Part shown: positions 7,239 to 16,346 of the stretch, piece after piece
Numbering within the stretch: the first letter of the stretch is position 1
How the letters are laid out: every line of letters begins with the position of its first letter
Assembly (NCBI RefSeq): GCF_000219805.1
Contig: NC_015759.1
Span: forward strand, 62,001 to 126,000
Origin: Weissella koreensis KACC 15510
GTDB lineage: Bacteria > Bacillota > Bacilli > Lactobacillales > Lactobacillaceae
DNA length: 64,000 bases
Direction: 5' to 3'
Position numbers and translations under genes: made by a program
Notes under the pieces: model-generated
Told to the model about the DNA's origin: nothing
Seen by the model: only the letters and a program-made list of their open reading frames with translations
The model's database searches: none

Positions 7239-7877
7239 TTAATTTGTCGCCTTCACAAAATGCCAACTATTAAACATTAATGGATAAACAAGCAAAAAAT
7301 TCACTAATTGATCAAACAATCCAGCTAAAGGCCAACCAATAAATTGTGTCAATACTATCACAATTTCGAATACAACCATTAAAGCTCCTGATAATTGCCA
7401 CATATTAGCAAATGAAGTTTGACCAACCACTTGTAAGGCTTGTCCGATCTTCCAATATAGATACCCCATCCCCAACATAATAATCAACATAACAAATAGA
7501 TATCCAAAGTATAATCCAGTAGTCTGACTAACATCTACTAATTTCAGAACAGGTAACTCCCACCGTATAAACTGAATTAATACAAATGCAAACATAAATT
7601 GTTTTAACTTTTGTTGGATGATTTTTTCATGTTGATTCATATAATATTGAACCAAAGCCCAACTGAAAATTAATAAGGAAATTGTTACAACAATATTTAT
7701 GCTATTAAAAATCAGATGTTTAGGCTGATCTTTAGCTACCAGGACGGCTAGGACATGGGCCGTTGGTTGATAGAACGGCCAGGATAAAACACCGATGATC
7801 GGTTGAATTATGTTCAATAATCCACCGAAAAGGCCTAGTGCCCAAATATGTTTACTTTGCCACCACTTCTGATTCAT
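7239..7877 (-). CDS. Hypothetical integral membrane protein
   Basis: 212 aa with about six hydrophobic helices (near 13-30, 58-78, 90-108, 122-142, 160-178, 185-203). The N-terminus starts WWQSKHIWALGLFGG and a polar loop holds YYMNQHEKIIQQKLKQ. I recognise no catalytic motif and no family. It starts eight bases after the pepT stop, so it is probably the last gene of the trmK-nif3-pepT transcript. No clear terminator follows within about 100 bases. The function is unknown. Confidence 0.75.
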   Translation of the reverse strand: MNQKWWQSKHIWALGLFGGLLNIIQPIIGVLSWPFYQPTAHVLAVLVAKDQPKHLIFNSINIVVTISLLIFSWALVQYYMNQHEKIIQQKLKQFMFAFVLIQFIRWELPVLKLVDVSQTTGLYFGYLFVMLIIMLGMGYLYWKIGQALQVVGQTSFANMWQLSGALMVVFEIVIVLTQFIGWPLAGLFDQLVNFLLVYPLMFNSWHFVKATN

Positions 7878-7885
7878 TTAAACTC

Positions 7886-9130
7886 CTACTTCTCTGTCTT
7901 TAAAATATTCAATTCAGATATTTTTAATAATGTATCAACAGCTTTTTGCATAACCTGTAGCGATACATATTCATAGCGACCATGCATATTTTCACCTCCA
8001 GCGAACAAATTAGGAGTTGGTAGTCCAAGAAAAGTTATCTTTGAGCCATCCGTTCCACCTCTAATTGGTTCAATCTTAGGCTCAATATCTAAAGCTTTTA
8101 AAGCATCAGCGGCTAAATCAACAGGATACATATTATTTTTTAGAATTTCTCCCATGTTGTAATATTCATCTTTGAGCTCGATTTGAATTCGTTCTACTCC
8201 AAAAGCTTGATTCATTTCGTTAGCAATGGCCTTTAGCCTTTGTTTACGCAACTCAAAGCTTTCTCGCTCGTGATCACGCACCAAGTACTGCATTTGAGCA
8301 GATTCAGGGGTTCCTGTTAATTTGATCAAGTGCCAGAATCCTTCACGACCGGCAGTATGCTCCGGCCGATCATGAGATGGTAATTGAGCATGATAGTCCA
8401 TAGCTACTTGTAAAGCATTGATCATAGTATTTTTAGCTGAACCAGGATGAACGTTTAGCCCTTGAATCGTAATAGTTGCTGCAGCTGCCGAAAAAGTTTC
8501 CCACTCAATTTCACCCAACGGTCCTCCATCAACAGTATAAGCAAAATCAGCTTTAAATTGCTTCACATCAAAATGATCAGCGCCTGTTCCAATTTCTTCA
8601 TCTGGTCCAAAGGCAAGCATAATTTTACCGTGTGGAACTTCTGGATGTTGAATTAGATATTGTGCAGTAGTCATAATTTCAGCCACACCAGCCTTATCAT
8701 CAGCGCCTAACAGTGTTGTTCCATCTGTCGTAATGAGGGTATGCCCTTGATAGTTATTTAAATTAGGAAATTGTTCCGGATCTAATTGATAATCTTGATT
8801 CAAAGTAATCACAGAATGGCCATCATAATTTTCAACAATTTTAGGCTGAATCTTTTTAGATTCAAAATCAGCTGTGTCAACATGTGAGATTAAACCAATG
8901 ACTGGTGCATCATAGTTTAAATTACTAGGAAGTTCAGCAAACACATATCCATCATCCATAGTTTGAACATTAGATGCTCCTAAATCAATTAATTCTTGAG
9001 CTAATTTTTTTAAGAAATAAATTTCTTTTGGATCAGACGGAATTGTTTTTGAATACTCATTTGAACGGGTATCAATCTTAACATAACGTAAAAATCTTTC
9101 TAATAATTCTGGATATTGCTTATCAGTCAT
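7886..9130 (-). CDS. pepT: Tripeptide aminopeptidase PepT
   Basis: 414 aa, the usual length for this M20-family peptidase that releases N-terminal residues from tripeptides in the cytoplasm, part of the proteolytic system of lactic acid bacteria. Dinuclear zinc ligands are visible: SHVDTADF (82-89; His83, Asp85), LLGADDKAG (140-148), PDEEIGTG (176-183; catalytic Glu178), YTVDGGPLGE (about 197-206) and the C-terminal GENMHGRYEY. GGGAGAA precedes the ATG. It sits 26 bases after nif3 and is likely cotranscribed with it. Confidence 0.96.
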   Translation of the reverse strand: MTDKQYPELLERFLRYVKIDTRSNEYSKTIPSDPKEIYFLKKLAQELIDLGASNVQTMDDGYVFAELPSNLNYDAPVIGLISHVDTADFESKKIQPKIVENYDGHSVITLNQDYQLDPEQFPNLNNYQGHTLITTDGTTLLGADDKAGVAEIMTTAQYLIQHPEVPHGKIMLAFGPDEEIGTGADHFDVKQFKADFAYTVDGGPLGEIEWETFSAAAATITIQGLNVHPGSAKNTMINALQVAMDYHAQLPSHDRPEHTAGREGFWHLIKLTGTPESAQMQYLVRDHERESFELRKQRLKAIANEMNQAFGVERIQIELKDEYYNMGEILKNNMYPVDLAADALKALDIEPKIEPIRGGTDGSKITFLGLPTPNLFAGGENMHGRYEYVSLQVMQKAVDTLLKISELNILKTEK

Positions 9131-9156
9131 TTTAATTCTCCCAACAATCTTTGTTT

Positions 9157-9957
9157 TTAAATATAAGTATATGGATCCGTATTAACCTGTGAACTAAAAA
9201 CATCAACTAGATCCCATTTCTTAGTTTGCTGCCAGCGTTTAATCTGTTTGACCATTTGATCCTTGACGATTGACTCCATATGATGATCAGGATCAATAAC
9301 AATAAAGTCATGAGACAAGACATCATGTCCCGTATGGTAGTAAAGATCAGCGGTAATTAATGCATCAGCCCCACTTTGTTGAGCAACTAAGTATTCTGAA
9401 CCACCATCACCACCAATAACAGCAATTTTTTGAATAGATCGCTTCAAATCATTTGCGATGACTCGGACTGCCTTGACATTAAATAATTCACGAATAGATT
9501 GAGCATATTTTTGAACACTGATTGGATGATCTAACTCTCCAATTCGTCCTAAACCACTATTTGGATCTCCCTTGTCTGGTAATAAAGGCTTAGTATTTTT
9601 TATGCCTAAAGCTTCAGCAAGCCAATCATTCATTCCATCTTTAGCTGCATCTAAATTAGTGTGTGCGCTATAAACAGTAATATTATTTTTCAATAAATCA
9701 GCATACATTTGGTTTTGAGGATCTTCTAAATCTAAATTTTTAGCTGCATGAAACATAAGGGGATGATGTGAAAAGATAAAATCAACATGTTTCTCAATTG
9801 CTTCAGCAACTACCTCGGGGCGAACATCTAAGGTTGTCATGACACGATGGATATCTTGTTGGGAACTTCCCACTTGAATTCCAACGACATCTCTCTCCCA
9901 TGCTAAATTTAATGGAGCTAGTTCTTCAATAGCTGTGATTAGCTTTTGAGCTTTCAT
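9157..9957 (-). CDS. Nif3-like dinuclear metal centre hexameric protein
   Basis: 266 aa, the short Nif3/YqfO form without the inserted domain of Bacillus YqfO. Metal-site motifs SHHPLMFH (63-70), SAHTNLDAAKDG (97-108) and the late DPDHHMES are present. The molecular role of the family is unsettled; GTP cyclohydrolase-like and tRNA-related roles have been suggested. The ATG is one base after the trmK stop, which fits the common trmK-nif3 pair of Firmicutes. Confidence 0.92.
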   Translation of the reverse strand: MKAQKLITAIEELAPLNLAWERDVVGIQVGSSQQDIHRVMTTLDVRPEVVAEAIEKHVDFIFSHHPLMFHAAKNLDLEDPQNQMYADLLKNNITVYSAHTNLDAAKDGMNDWLAEALGIKNTKPLLPDKGDPNSGLGRIGELDHPISVQKYAQSIRELFNVKAVRVIANDLKRSIQKIAVIGGDGGSEYLVAQQSGADALITADLYYHTGHDVLSHDFIVIDPDHHMESIVKDQMVKQIKRWQQTKKWDLVDVFSSQVNTDPYTYI

Positions 9958-9958
9958 T

Positions 9959-10645
9959 TTATATCACCTCCTGAATGGTTTGTGCTTGCTTTTGATAATT
10001 TTGATAAGCAATTGAATCGCTTTGATCTGCTTTAGTTAAAGTATCGAGTAATTGCTGAAGCCGATCCAATTCTGCTTGCCATTTTGCGATCCAAACGGCA
10101 TCCTTATTTTGTAAATTAAATGGACCAAATGTAAGTTGTTGTTGCGTGAAATTAGTTTCTCCAGGTTTAGCTACTAATATTTCATAGTAATGACCATCAT
10201 CAAAAAGCATCGTTTCGTTTATCAAAGCATAATGATGTACTTGTAACCAAGTTCGGACGGTTGAAACGTCAGTATTAGGTTGTAAAATTAGATTATCATA
10301 TTGAATATGATCATGATGCCCTTGTTCTAATATTTTTTGAATTAACTGGCCACCCATTCCGGCAATAACAGCAGTGTCAATTTGATCAACAGGTTCTACC
10401 ACCGCAAATCCATCCCCCAAACGCGGTTCTAAACGCCCTGTTAATTCTGCTTTTTCAATTTCATTTTGTGCATTTTGCAATGGCCCTTGGGCAACTTCAC
10501 CAGCAATCGCAAAAGTTATTTTTTGATTTAATAAAAGATGCGCTGGTAAGTAGGCATGGTCGGACCCAATATCGACTAAGCGCGCACCCATTGGAACAAA
10601 GTCAGCAACACGTGCCAACCGATTTGATAAATTAATGGCATCCAT
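9959..10645 (-). CDS. trmK: tRNA (adenine22-N1)-methyltransferase TrmK
   Basis: 228 aa. The SAM-binding motif VDIGSDHAYLP (24-34) and the second motif AVIAGMGGQLI (92-102) are diagnostic of TrmK (YqfN), which makes m1A22 in tRNA. The C-terminal half is a coiled-coil-like helix pair (KWQAELDRLQQLLDTLTKA), also typical. It starts the trmK-nif3-pepT gene set; in many relatives rpoD lies just upstream, but here the upstream neighbour is ndk. Confidence 0.93.
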   Translation of the reverse strand: MDAINLSNRLARVADFVPMGARLVDIGSDHAYLPAHLLLNQKITFAIAGEVAQGPLQNAQNEIEKAELTGRLEPRLGDGFAVVEPVDQIDTAVIAGMGGQLIQKILEQGHHDHIQYDNLILQPNTDVSTVRTWLQVHHYALINETMLFDDGHYYEILVAKPGETNFTQQQLTFGPFNLQNKDAVWIAKWQAELDRLQQLLDTLTKADQSDSIAYQNYQKQAQTIQEVI

Positions 10646-10700
10646 TTTAAATTCTCCTGAAAAAAATATAATACTATTATTTTAGCATAAACAGAAAAGA

Positions 10701-10724
10701 GGCTGGAACAAAACTGTTCCAGCC
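10701..10724. repeat. GGCTGGAACA inverted-repeat hairpin
   Basis: A perfect ten-bp stem (GGCTGGAACA with TGTTCCAGCC) and a four-base loop. On the - strand it is followed by TCTTTTCTGTTTA, so it can act as a backup terminator between ndk and trmK. It is a member of the dispersed GCTGGGACA-type family. Confidence 0.7.
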
Positions 10725-10888
10725 CCACTAATTTAAATATTTTATCCCTGACTTATTTACTTTTAAAATTCACCTCTAAATATTGATACAAAATCCAAAC
10801 ATCATTATTTAAAGCAGATAAATTGTAACTTTTTACTAGATCAAAAGATTCTTTATGTTTATTATATTAAATAGATCATTATTTTACT

Positions 10889-10930
10889 AAAAAGCCAACT
10901 ACACTTAGCAAATAAATACTTTTCTAGTTG
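10889..10930 (-). terminator. Terminator of ndk
   Basis: A CAACTA/TAGTTG stem (extended by AAT and wobble pairs) is followed by a T run on the - strand, 15 bases past the ndk stop. Confidence 0.6.
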
Positions 10931-10944
10931 ATTTTTTCATATCA

Positions 10945-11370
10945 TTAATTATTTAATTCGGGGAACCATAGCTTTATTTCGTGTTGAGCACTTTCTGGAG
11001 AATCAGAACCGTGAACAACGTTACGCACTTCATCACCTGGCCAGTCACGTCCAAAATCACCGCGGATCGTTCCAGGAGCAGCTTCAGTGGGATTAGTAAG
11101 GCCCATCAAAGTACGCCATCCTTTAATAACGTTATCCCCTTCCACTACAATGGCAACCACAGGGTGCTCCATCATATAATGCATTAATCCAGGGAAAAAG
11201 GGCCGATCGGCTAATTCAGCATAATGAGCCCTTAACAAAGCTTCATCAGCTTGTACCATTTTGATATCGATAATATCATAGCCTTTACGCTCAATTCGCC
11301 GAATAATTTCACCCACTTTTTTTTGGATGACACCATCTGGTTTAACAATTGCTAATGTACGTTCTGTCAT
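10945..11370 (-). CDS. ndk: Nucleoside diphosphate kinase
   Basis: 141 aa, normal length. It transfers the gamma phosphate of ATP to NDPs through a phosphohistidine. The active site NVVHGSDSPESA (117-128, His120) and the nucleotide-binding KPDGV (10-14) are intact. The gene appears monocistronic, with a good ribosome site (GGAGG) and its own terminator. Nothing is unusual. Confidence 0.97.
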   Translation of the reverse strand: MTERTLAIVKPDGVIQKKVGEIIRRIERKGYDIIDIKMVQADEALLRAHYAELADRPFFPGLMHYMMEHPVVAIVVEGDNVIKGWRTLMGLTNPTEAAPGTIRGDFGRDWPGDEVRNVVHGSDSPESAQHEIKLWFPELNN

Positions 11371-11492
11371 GTTATCGTTCCTCCAACTTTTGAATAAATC
11401 TATTATAACGAAAAAAAAATATTTATGAAACCGCTTCCGATAATATAATTCAATTTATTTTCGTTTAATAAATAAATTGAAGGTAATCACAT

Positions 11493-12185
11493 CTATTTAT
11501 TTCGAATCAATGGGCGCCGGAAATATACTTTCGCTTGCTTTTGATCTAAGCCATGAAGAATAATTGGATCAGCTGCAATGAAACGAGCCTTGATCTCATG
11601 AATTTCCTTTTTATCATTTGCCTTTTTATTGTGCTTTTGATTATGTCCATTCTCGGTTTGTGATTGCTGAGTCTTATTTGATTTGGCTTGTACTTTTGAC
11701 TCATTATGTCTTATTTTATTTTTATTAACTGATTGCTTTGGTTTTGTTAAACGCTTTGAATCATGCTTTGATTCATCGACAATTTTAACATCAACCTTTT
11801 TCGATTCTTTCTTTGGAACCTCTTCTTGCACCTTTGGAGAAACGATTTTAGTCGACTTGGCTAAATTATTTTCGCTTAATTTAGGCTTTGCTGGCTTAGG
11901 TGCTGTTATGGATCCCACCTCAACAAAGACATAGCTAGAAACTTCACGCCACTGCCAACGCCCTTTATATTTTTGAAGTGCTTTGCGCCAACGTACAACG
12001 TATGTTAAAGCAGTTTTAGCAGTATGATTTGGTGGTAAAAGGTCACTTTTTTCAATTTCATAGCGCTTTAAAATTTGTAAATCGGTATTATGCGCAATCC
12101 ATTGTTCGACAAAGTTAATTGAATTAGTTTCAATATCTGCCACATTGCCAAGTTTGATCCAATTTTGCTGATGCTTTTTTTGCAT
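11493..12185 (-). CDS. Hypothetical protein with Lys/Asn/Ser-rich linker
   Basis: 230 aa, not recognised. An N-terminal block (1-90) is compact and aromatic (QQNWIKLGNVADIE, KALQKYKGRWQWREVSS). Residues about 95-195 are low-complexity, rich in Lys, Ser, Asn and Gln, and look disordered. The last 30 residues are again ordered (KARFIAADPIILHGLDQKQA, then YFRRPLIRNK). There is no signal peptide or membrane helix, so a cytoplasmic, strongly basic, perhaps nucleic-acid-associated protein is possible. AAAGGAG precedes the ATG. It follows the TPR gene by about 60 bases. Confidence 0.7.
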   Translation of the reverse strand: MQKKHQQNWIKLGNVADIETNSINFVEQWIAHNTDLQILKRYEIEKSDLLPPNHTAKTALTYVVRWRKALQKYKGRWQWREVSSYVFVEVGSITAPKPAKPKLSENNLAKSTKIVSPKVQEEVPKKESKKVDVKIVDESKHDSKRLTKPKQSVNKNKIRHNESKVQAKSNKTQQSQTENGHNQKHNKKANDKKEIHEIKARFIAADPIILHGLDQKQAKVYFRRPLIRNK

Positions 12186-12246
12186 GTTAACACTCCTTTC
12201 TTATCGATTTGATTAAGCCTGATAAAGTATTATAAATTGGTGAATT

Positions 12247-13524
12247 TTAAAGGTCATTGATTTCTGATTCCATTTGAGCCATTTCAAAATCTTCAGGGTT
12301 TAATTGAACATATTTATTCAATAAGTCGCTTAACATCTCATGATTACCAGCTTCACGGAAGTAATAGATCGCTTCTTTTAAGAAAATAGAATTCTCATTG
12401 AAGAAAGGTACAGCTGCTTGCCAATATTGATCCGCCATTTCATAACGTTCCAGTTCCGTATACGATTGGGCTAAATTCCAATATTCTTTAGGATCTAACT
12501 CAAACTCATCATCAGCACTAACATATTGATTCAAGAAGTTAATTTGTTCCATATATTGTTCTGTATCAACCAACATTTGTGAATAATTACTAATTAGGTT
12601 TTGAGAATCCGGTAAATTCTTTAAGCCCTTTTGATACAATTGTTCAGCCTGGTCATTTTCATTAAGTTGAATAGCCACCCGTGTCGCATTAAGATACCCA
12701 GCTTCATTAAATTGATCGACAGCCAGTCCGGCTTCATAAATACCCAAAGCGTCCTTTGGCATTTGTTTTTGTTCATATAATTGTCCCAAAGGAACATAAA
12801 CTCCAGCATATGAAGGATCTATTTCAATCAATTTTTCAAAAGCCTCAATCCCTTGATCTCTGGTTTCTTCATCATTTGCATATAACATTCCTAATTGGAA
12901 ACGCACCTCTGGAGTTAAATTAGCATCCTTTATTTGCTCTAGATAACCCAACGCTCTATTTTGATCACCAAGCATAGCATATGCGACTCCAATCCGCGAA
13001 ACTAAATCAATTCCTGAAATTTGCGTCTCCCCTTGAACAATAAGGTTACGATAAAATGGAATTGCTTCAGAATATCGACCAAGTTCAAATAAAAATTCGG
13101 CCAAAGCAAATTGAATTACCAATTCATCAGGAGCTAATTGATAGGCTTCAGTTAACTTATTTTCTGCAGCTTCCAACAAACCTTCTGATTGATATAAATC
13201 AGCATAAACTAATAGAGCTTCTAAATAAGCTTCTGAATCAGATTGAATTGGTATTAGATATGCTAAAGCTTCATCACTTTGATCTTCTGAAATTGATATT
13301 TCGGCTAATTCAGTTCGTAATACATCTTCATCTGGATACTTGTCGAGCAATTTTTGATAAGCTCGTTTAGCATTAGTTGAGAATCCAAGAGCGTAAAGTT
13401 CCTCAGCTAATGAATGAATCGTTTCATCATCATCATGACGAAGAGATAAAGCAAAAGATTTTTTAGCTGCTTCTAGTTGCCCACCATCTAATTCATCCAA
13501 CATTTTTTCAGCATAACTTTGCAT
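12247..13524 (-). CDS. Tetratricopeptide repeat protein
   Basis: 425 aa made almost wholly of TPR-like helical hairpins, for instance AKRAYQKLLDKYPDEDVLRT, LLEAAENKLTEAYQLAPDEL, RYSEAIPFYRNLIVQGE and QMPKDALGIYEAGLAVDQ. It is acidic, has no signal or membrane helix, and resembles the YpiA-like TPR scaffold proteins found near aroA/qcr loci in Firmicutes, although that context is absent here. The function is presumably protein-protein interaction; the partner is unknown. Confidence 0.88.
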   Translation of the reverse strand: MQSYAEKMLDELDGGQLEAAKKSFALSLRHDDDETIHSLAEELYALGFSTNAKRAYQKLLDKYPDEDVLRTELAEISISEDQSDEALAYLIPIQSDSEAYLEALLVYADLYQSEGLLEAAENKLTEAYQLAPDELVIQFALAEFLFELGRYSEAIPFYRNLIVQGETQISGIDLVSRIGVAYAMLGDQNRALGYLEQIKDANLTPEVRFQLGMLYANDEETRDQGIEAFEKLIEIDPSYAGVYVPLGQLYEQKQMPKDALGIYEAGLAVDQFNEAGYLNATRVAIQLNENDQAEQLYQKGLKNLPDSQNLISNYSQMLVDTEQYMEQINFLNQYVSADDEFELDPKEYWNLAQSYTELERYEMADQYWQAAVPFFNENSIFLKEAIYYFREAGNHEMLSDLLNKYVQLNPEDFEMAQMESEINDL

Positions 13525-13561
13525 TTTAAAATACCTCGTATAATTTTATAGTGCTGAATTA

Positions 13562-13705
13562 TTAATTCTGTTTTTTATTTTGTCGAGCTTTAACCGCATC
13601 AATTAAAGCCTGTTTGGCTTGTTGCTTTTCAGCTAAAGTAACTTGCCCTTTTTTAGAGGCACCTCGTGAAAAATCATTGTTTTTAATTGAACCTTTTGTT
13701 GACAT
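13562..13705 (-). CDS. Small basic hypothetical protein (47 aa)
   Basis: A 47-codon frame with ATG at 13705 preceded by GAGGGAA, encoding MSTKGSIKNNDFSRGASKKG followed by QVTLAEKQQAKQALIDAVKA and an RQNKKQN tail. It is very basic: a polar N-terminus and one amphipathic helix. It fits exactly between the MFS gene and the TPR gene on the same strand with its own ribosome site, so it is likely real. No family is recognised. Confidence 0.6.
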   Translation of the reverse strand: MSTKGSIKNNDFSRGASKKGQVTLAEKQQAKQALIDAVKARQNKKQN

Positions 13706-13730
13706 TTTAAATTCCCTCTTTTTTTATAAA

Positions 13731-14975
13731 TTATTCGAATTTTTTAACATTAACCATGATTACTGCTGAAATGGTAATAACAATAACAATAGCTATCATA
13801 ATAATGTTTTGTATCATTCCCGTAGGATTTGCTTTGAAGGCAATTCCATATAGACTTGGTCCTAAAGCAGCGATCAAGTATCCACCCGTTTGTGTCATTC
13901 CTGACAATTGTGCAGTATCATTTGGACGACTAGTTTTGAGCGCCAAAAGAGTCATTACAGATATGAAAAATCCGCCTATCATTAAACCATAAACCATTGA
14001 TTCAAATGCCCAGAACCAGAAATTAGCAGTATTTTGGTTGATAATTAACCCCACAGCACTAGTCACACCAAGTAGACCATTTAAAATGATTAACCAAGTA
14101 ATTCCACGATTGCTCAAAGATACTAAAATTTTAGGGACAATAATTGAAAAAATAATGGTTACAAAAGCATTAAACGACATAATCAATCCAATTTGACCAC
14201 TTTTAACTTGATGGTAATCCATCAAAGAAGGCATCCAAGCCACAAAGGTATAATTTAATAGTGACTGTCCTCCAAAAGTTAATAAGAAAGCCCAGGCTTG
14301 CCAAGTTTTCCATGGGTGCAGCATTTGGACTGGTTGCACATCCAATTCCTCGATAATTTGTTCCTTATTTAGCTTCTTTGAAGTACCTAAGGGTTCTAAT
14401 TCACGAGTAACATAAATCCAAACTAATAATGCAAGTAAAGTCGCACCAACTAATATTAACATCACACTATTAATTCCACCTAAGTTTAGTAATGGGGCGG
14501 TTGTTAAATTACATAGAGCAACGCCAAGCATCATTGATAATGAATAGGTTGTAGTATATAGCGCAATTTTATTTGGAACAAAGGACATAATAACAGCGGG
14601 CATCAAAACATTCAGGTGCGCAATTCCAATTCCAATCAAAATAGTGCCCAAAACAATTAGACTGAAATTAGGGCACAAACGGGCTAGACTACCAAGTGTC
14701 ATCAATCCTGCCGATAACGTGACTGTTCTTTTTAGCCCTAATTTGTTAGCAGTTTTAGATGCAAAATTTGAAAATAGCATAAAAACAACCAACGGAATGG
14801 TTGTTAAAACACTAAGCTGTGCCGGATCAACATTCAATCGTTGAGCTAACGGTTTTAAAATCATAGGAATTGCCGAAATGGGGCTACGCATCATTAACCC
14901 TAATAAAATTAAGGCAATTAATAATCCCCATTTACCAGCAGAGTTCTTACGATTGTGATTATTTTTTGAGTTCAT
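13731..14975 (-). CDS. MFS transporter, CynX/NimT-like
   Basis: 414 aa with 12 predicted membrane helices and a central cytoplasmic loop near 195-215. The start (GLLIALILLGLMMRSPISAI) and the MFS motif-A equivalent (ASKTANKLGLKRTV) match the CynX/NimT cyanate- and nitroimidazole-type carriers. The substrate is unknown. It lies 23 bases downstream of the ECF S-component gene, with AAAGGAA before ATG, and is probably part of the polA-pdxK-ECF transcript. Confidence 0.85.
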   Translation of the reverse strand: MNSKNNHNRKNSAGKWGLLIALILLGLMMRSPISAIPMILKPLAQRLNVDPAQLSVLTTIPLVVFMLFSNFASKTANKLGLKRTVTLSAGLMTLGSLARLCPNFSLIVLGTILIGIGIAHLNVLMPAVIMSFVPNKIALYTTTYSLSMMLGVALCNLTTAPLLNLGGINSVMLILVGATLLALLVWIYVTRELEPLGTSKKLNKEQIIEELDVQPVQMLHPWKTWQAWAFLLTFGGQSLLNYTFVAWMPSLMDYHQVKSGQIGLIMSFNAFVTIIFSIIVPKILVSLSNRGITWLIILNGLLGVTSAVGLIINQNTANFWFWAFESMVYGLMIGGFFISVMTLLALKTSRPNDTAQLSGMTQTGGYLIAALGPSLYGIAFKANPTGMIQNIIMIAIVIVITISAVIMVNVKKFE

Positions 14976-14998
14976 GCAAGTTTCCTTTAAGTAATATT

Positions 14999-15532
14999 TT
15001 ATTTAAAAATATTTGATTGGTTCCGGAAATTACGTTCCAGGATTGGTAATAAGATTAGTGCAATGCCAGCTCCAATTGCAACTTGTAGACAATTTCCGAA
15101 AATTTCAGCGAAGGTAATAGTTAAAGCAGCATTTAAAGTTACATGATTCCAAAGCTGTAAAATAATACCACTAATAAAATACCCCCCTACCATAATTAAG
15201 CCGCCACCGATGATACTAATTAATTTATTAATTAATCGTGCATTTTTTCGAGTTAAAAGCCCTATCAACCAACCTTCACTACCATGAATGATCATTGAAA
15301 AAAGCATCCATTGCGGATAACCGGATATTAAATCAATTAAAAAGCCAGTCAATGCACCAGTAATTCCACCCGCCCGACGACCAAAAAGCCAGGACATCAA
15401 GAAAATGCCAACCTCTACCAAACTAATGAAGCCTGTCGGTGTTGGAATTTTCAAGAAAAAATTGGCTACAATATTTAAAGCAATAATAACGGCAACAATA
15501 GTCCGTTGATAAATTGGTTTTAAACTATACAT
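14999..15532 (-). CDS. ECF transporter S component, probable vitamin B6 type
   Basis: 177 aa from ATG 15532 (AAGGAG upstream, inside the kinase gene, eight-base overlap). It has about six hydrophobic helices and the small loops typical of ECF substrate-binding subunits (FISLVEVGIFLMSWLFGRRA, GALTGFLIDLISGYPQW). Such proteins use a shared EcfAA'T energy module encoded elsewhere. Its translational coupling to a PdxK/ThiD-type kinase suggests uptake of pyridoxine (PdxU-like) or hydroxymethylpyrimidine, with trapping by phosphorylation. The specificity is inferred from context only. Confidence 0.8.
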   Translation of the reverse strand: MYSLKPIYQRTIVAVIIALNIVANFFLKIPTPTGFISLVEVGIFLMSWLFGRRAGGITGALTGFLIDLISGYPQWMLFSMIIHGSEGWLIGLLTRKNARLINKLISIIGGGLIMVGGYFISGIILQLWNHVTLNAALTITFAEIFGNCLQVAIGAGIALILLPILERNFRNQSNIFK

Positions 15533-16346
15533 CCCGATTTGCTCCTTGCCAAACATTTCCTAAATTTTGATTAATAGCAATACCATTTTCGATTCCATGC
15601 TGAACAAATGTTTTAGCTTGTTGTGTGGCAGACAGAACAGTAGCGTTTTGTACTAGCCCACTTAAAATAGCTGCTGAAAAAGTACATCCAGCTCCATTGT
15701 TAAAATTATTTTGAATAATCGGATTACTTAGGATTTCAAGCTCGTTGTTTTCCATAATTAAGACATCAACAGCCTCTTGTTTTCCTAATCTCCGACCACC
15801 CTTAACAATCACATTTTTAGCACCGGTTTGTTTTAGAATTTGGGCACTTTGTATTAAATCATCCAGTGTTTTAATCGGCTGATTAGTTAACAACTCAGAT
15901 TCAACTAAATTAGGTGTAATTATAGTTGCCAAAGGAAAAACATTTTCTAAATAAACCTTTTTAATAGCATCTAATTCAGGAGCATGATCTTCTTTAAATA
16001 CTAGCACCGGATCTACAACCAATGGAATATTTCGATCTAGTTGGTTCAAAAATTGCAGAATAACAATCATTTGTTCCAAATTAGGAATCAAACCTAACTT
16101 TATACCTGCTAAGGTAAAATGAGCTTGAACTGAAGCCAGTTGATCCGCTAATAACTTTGCTGATTCTGCATGAATTTCAAAAATTTCAGGTAGGACTGTC
16201 ACAATACTAGTAATTGCAGTCAGACCGAAAAGATTATATTCATTAAAAGTTGCTAAATCAGCTTGAAGTCCTCCCCCAGATAAACTATCTGATCCTGCGA
16301 TGGTTAAAACCACAGGCGGTTGTTCTTTAATTTTATTTTGCATCAT
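15525..16346 (-). CDS. pdxK: Pyridoxine kinase / hydroxymethylpyrimidine kinase (ThiD-like)
   Basis: About 273 aa; the start is uncertain (tandem ATGs at 16346/16343, weak GAGGG upstream, and further open codons to 16373). Ribokinase-fold motifs: VLTIAGSDSLSGGGLQADLA near the N-terminus, VDPVLVFK, TPNLVESELL, the ATP loop VKGGRR, and the anion hole NNGAGCTFSAA with the ThiD-type Cys. It phosphorylates B6 vitamers or HMP. It overlaps the end of polA and the start of the ECF S component, making a vitamin salvage pair. PdxK versus ThiD cannot be decided by eye. Confidence 0.82.
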   Translation of the reverse strand: MMQNKIKEQPPVVLTIAGSDSLSGGGLQADLATFNEYNLFGLTAITSIVTVLPEIFEIHAESAKLLADQLASVQAHFTLAGIKLGLIPNLEQMIVILQFLNQLDRNIPLVVDPVLVFKEDHAPELDAIKKVYLENVFPLATIITPNLVESELLTNQPIKTLDDLIQSAQILKQTGAKNVIVKGGRRLGKQEAVDVLIMENNELEILSNPIIQNNFNNGAGCTFSAAILSGLVQNATVLSATQQAKTFVQHGIENGIAINQNLGNVWQGANRDV

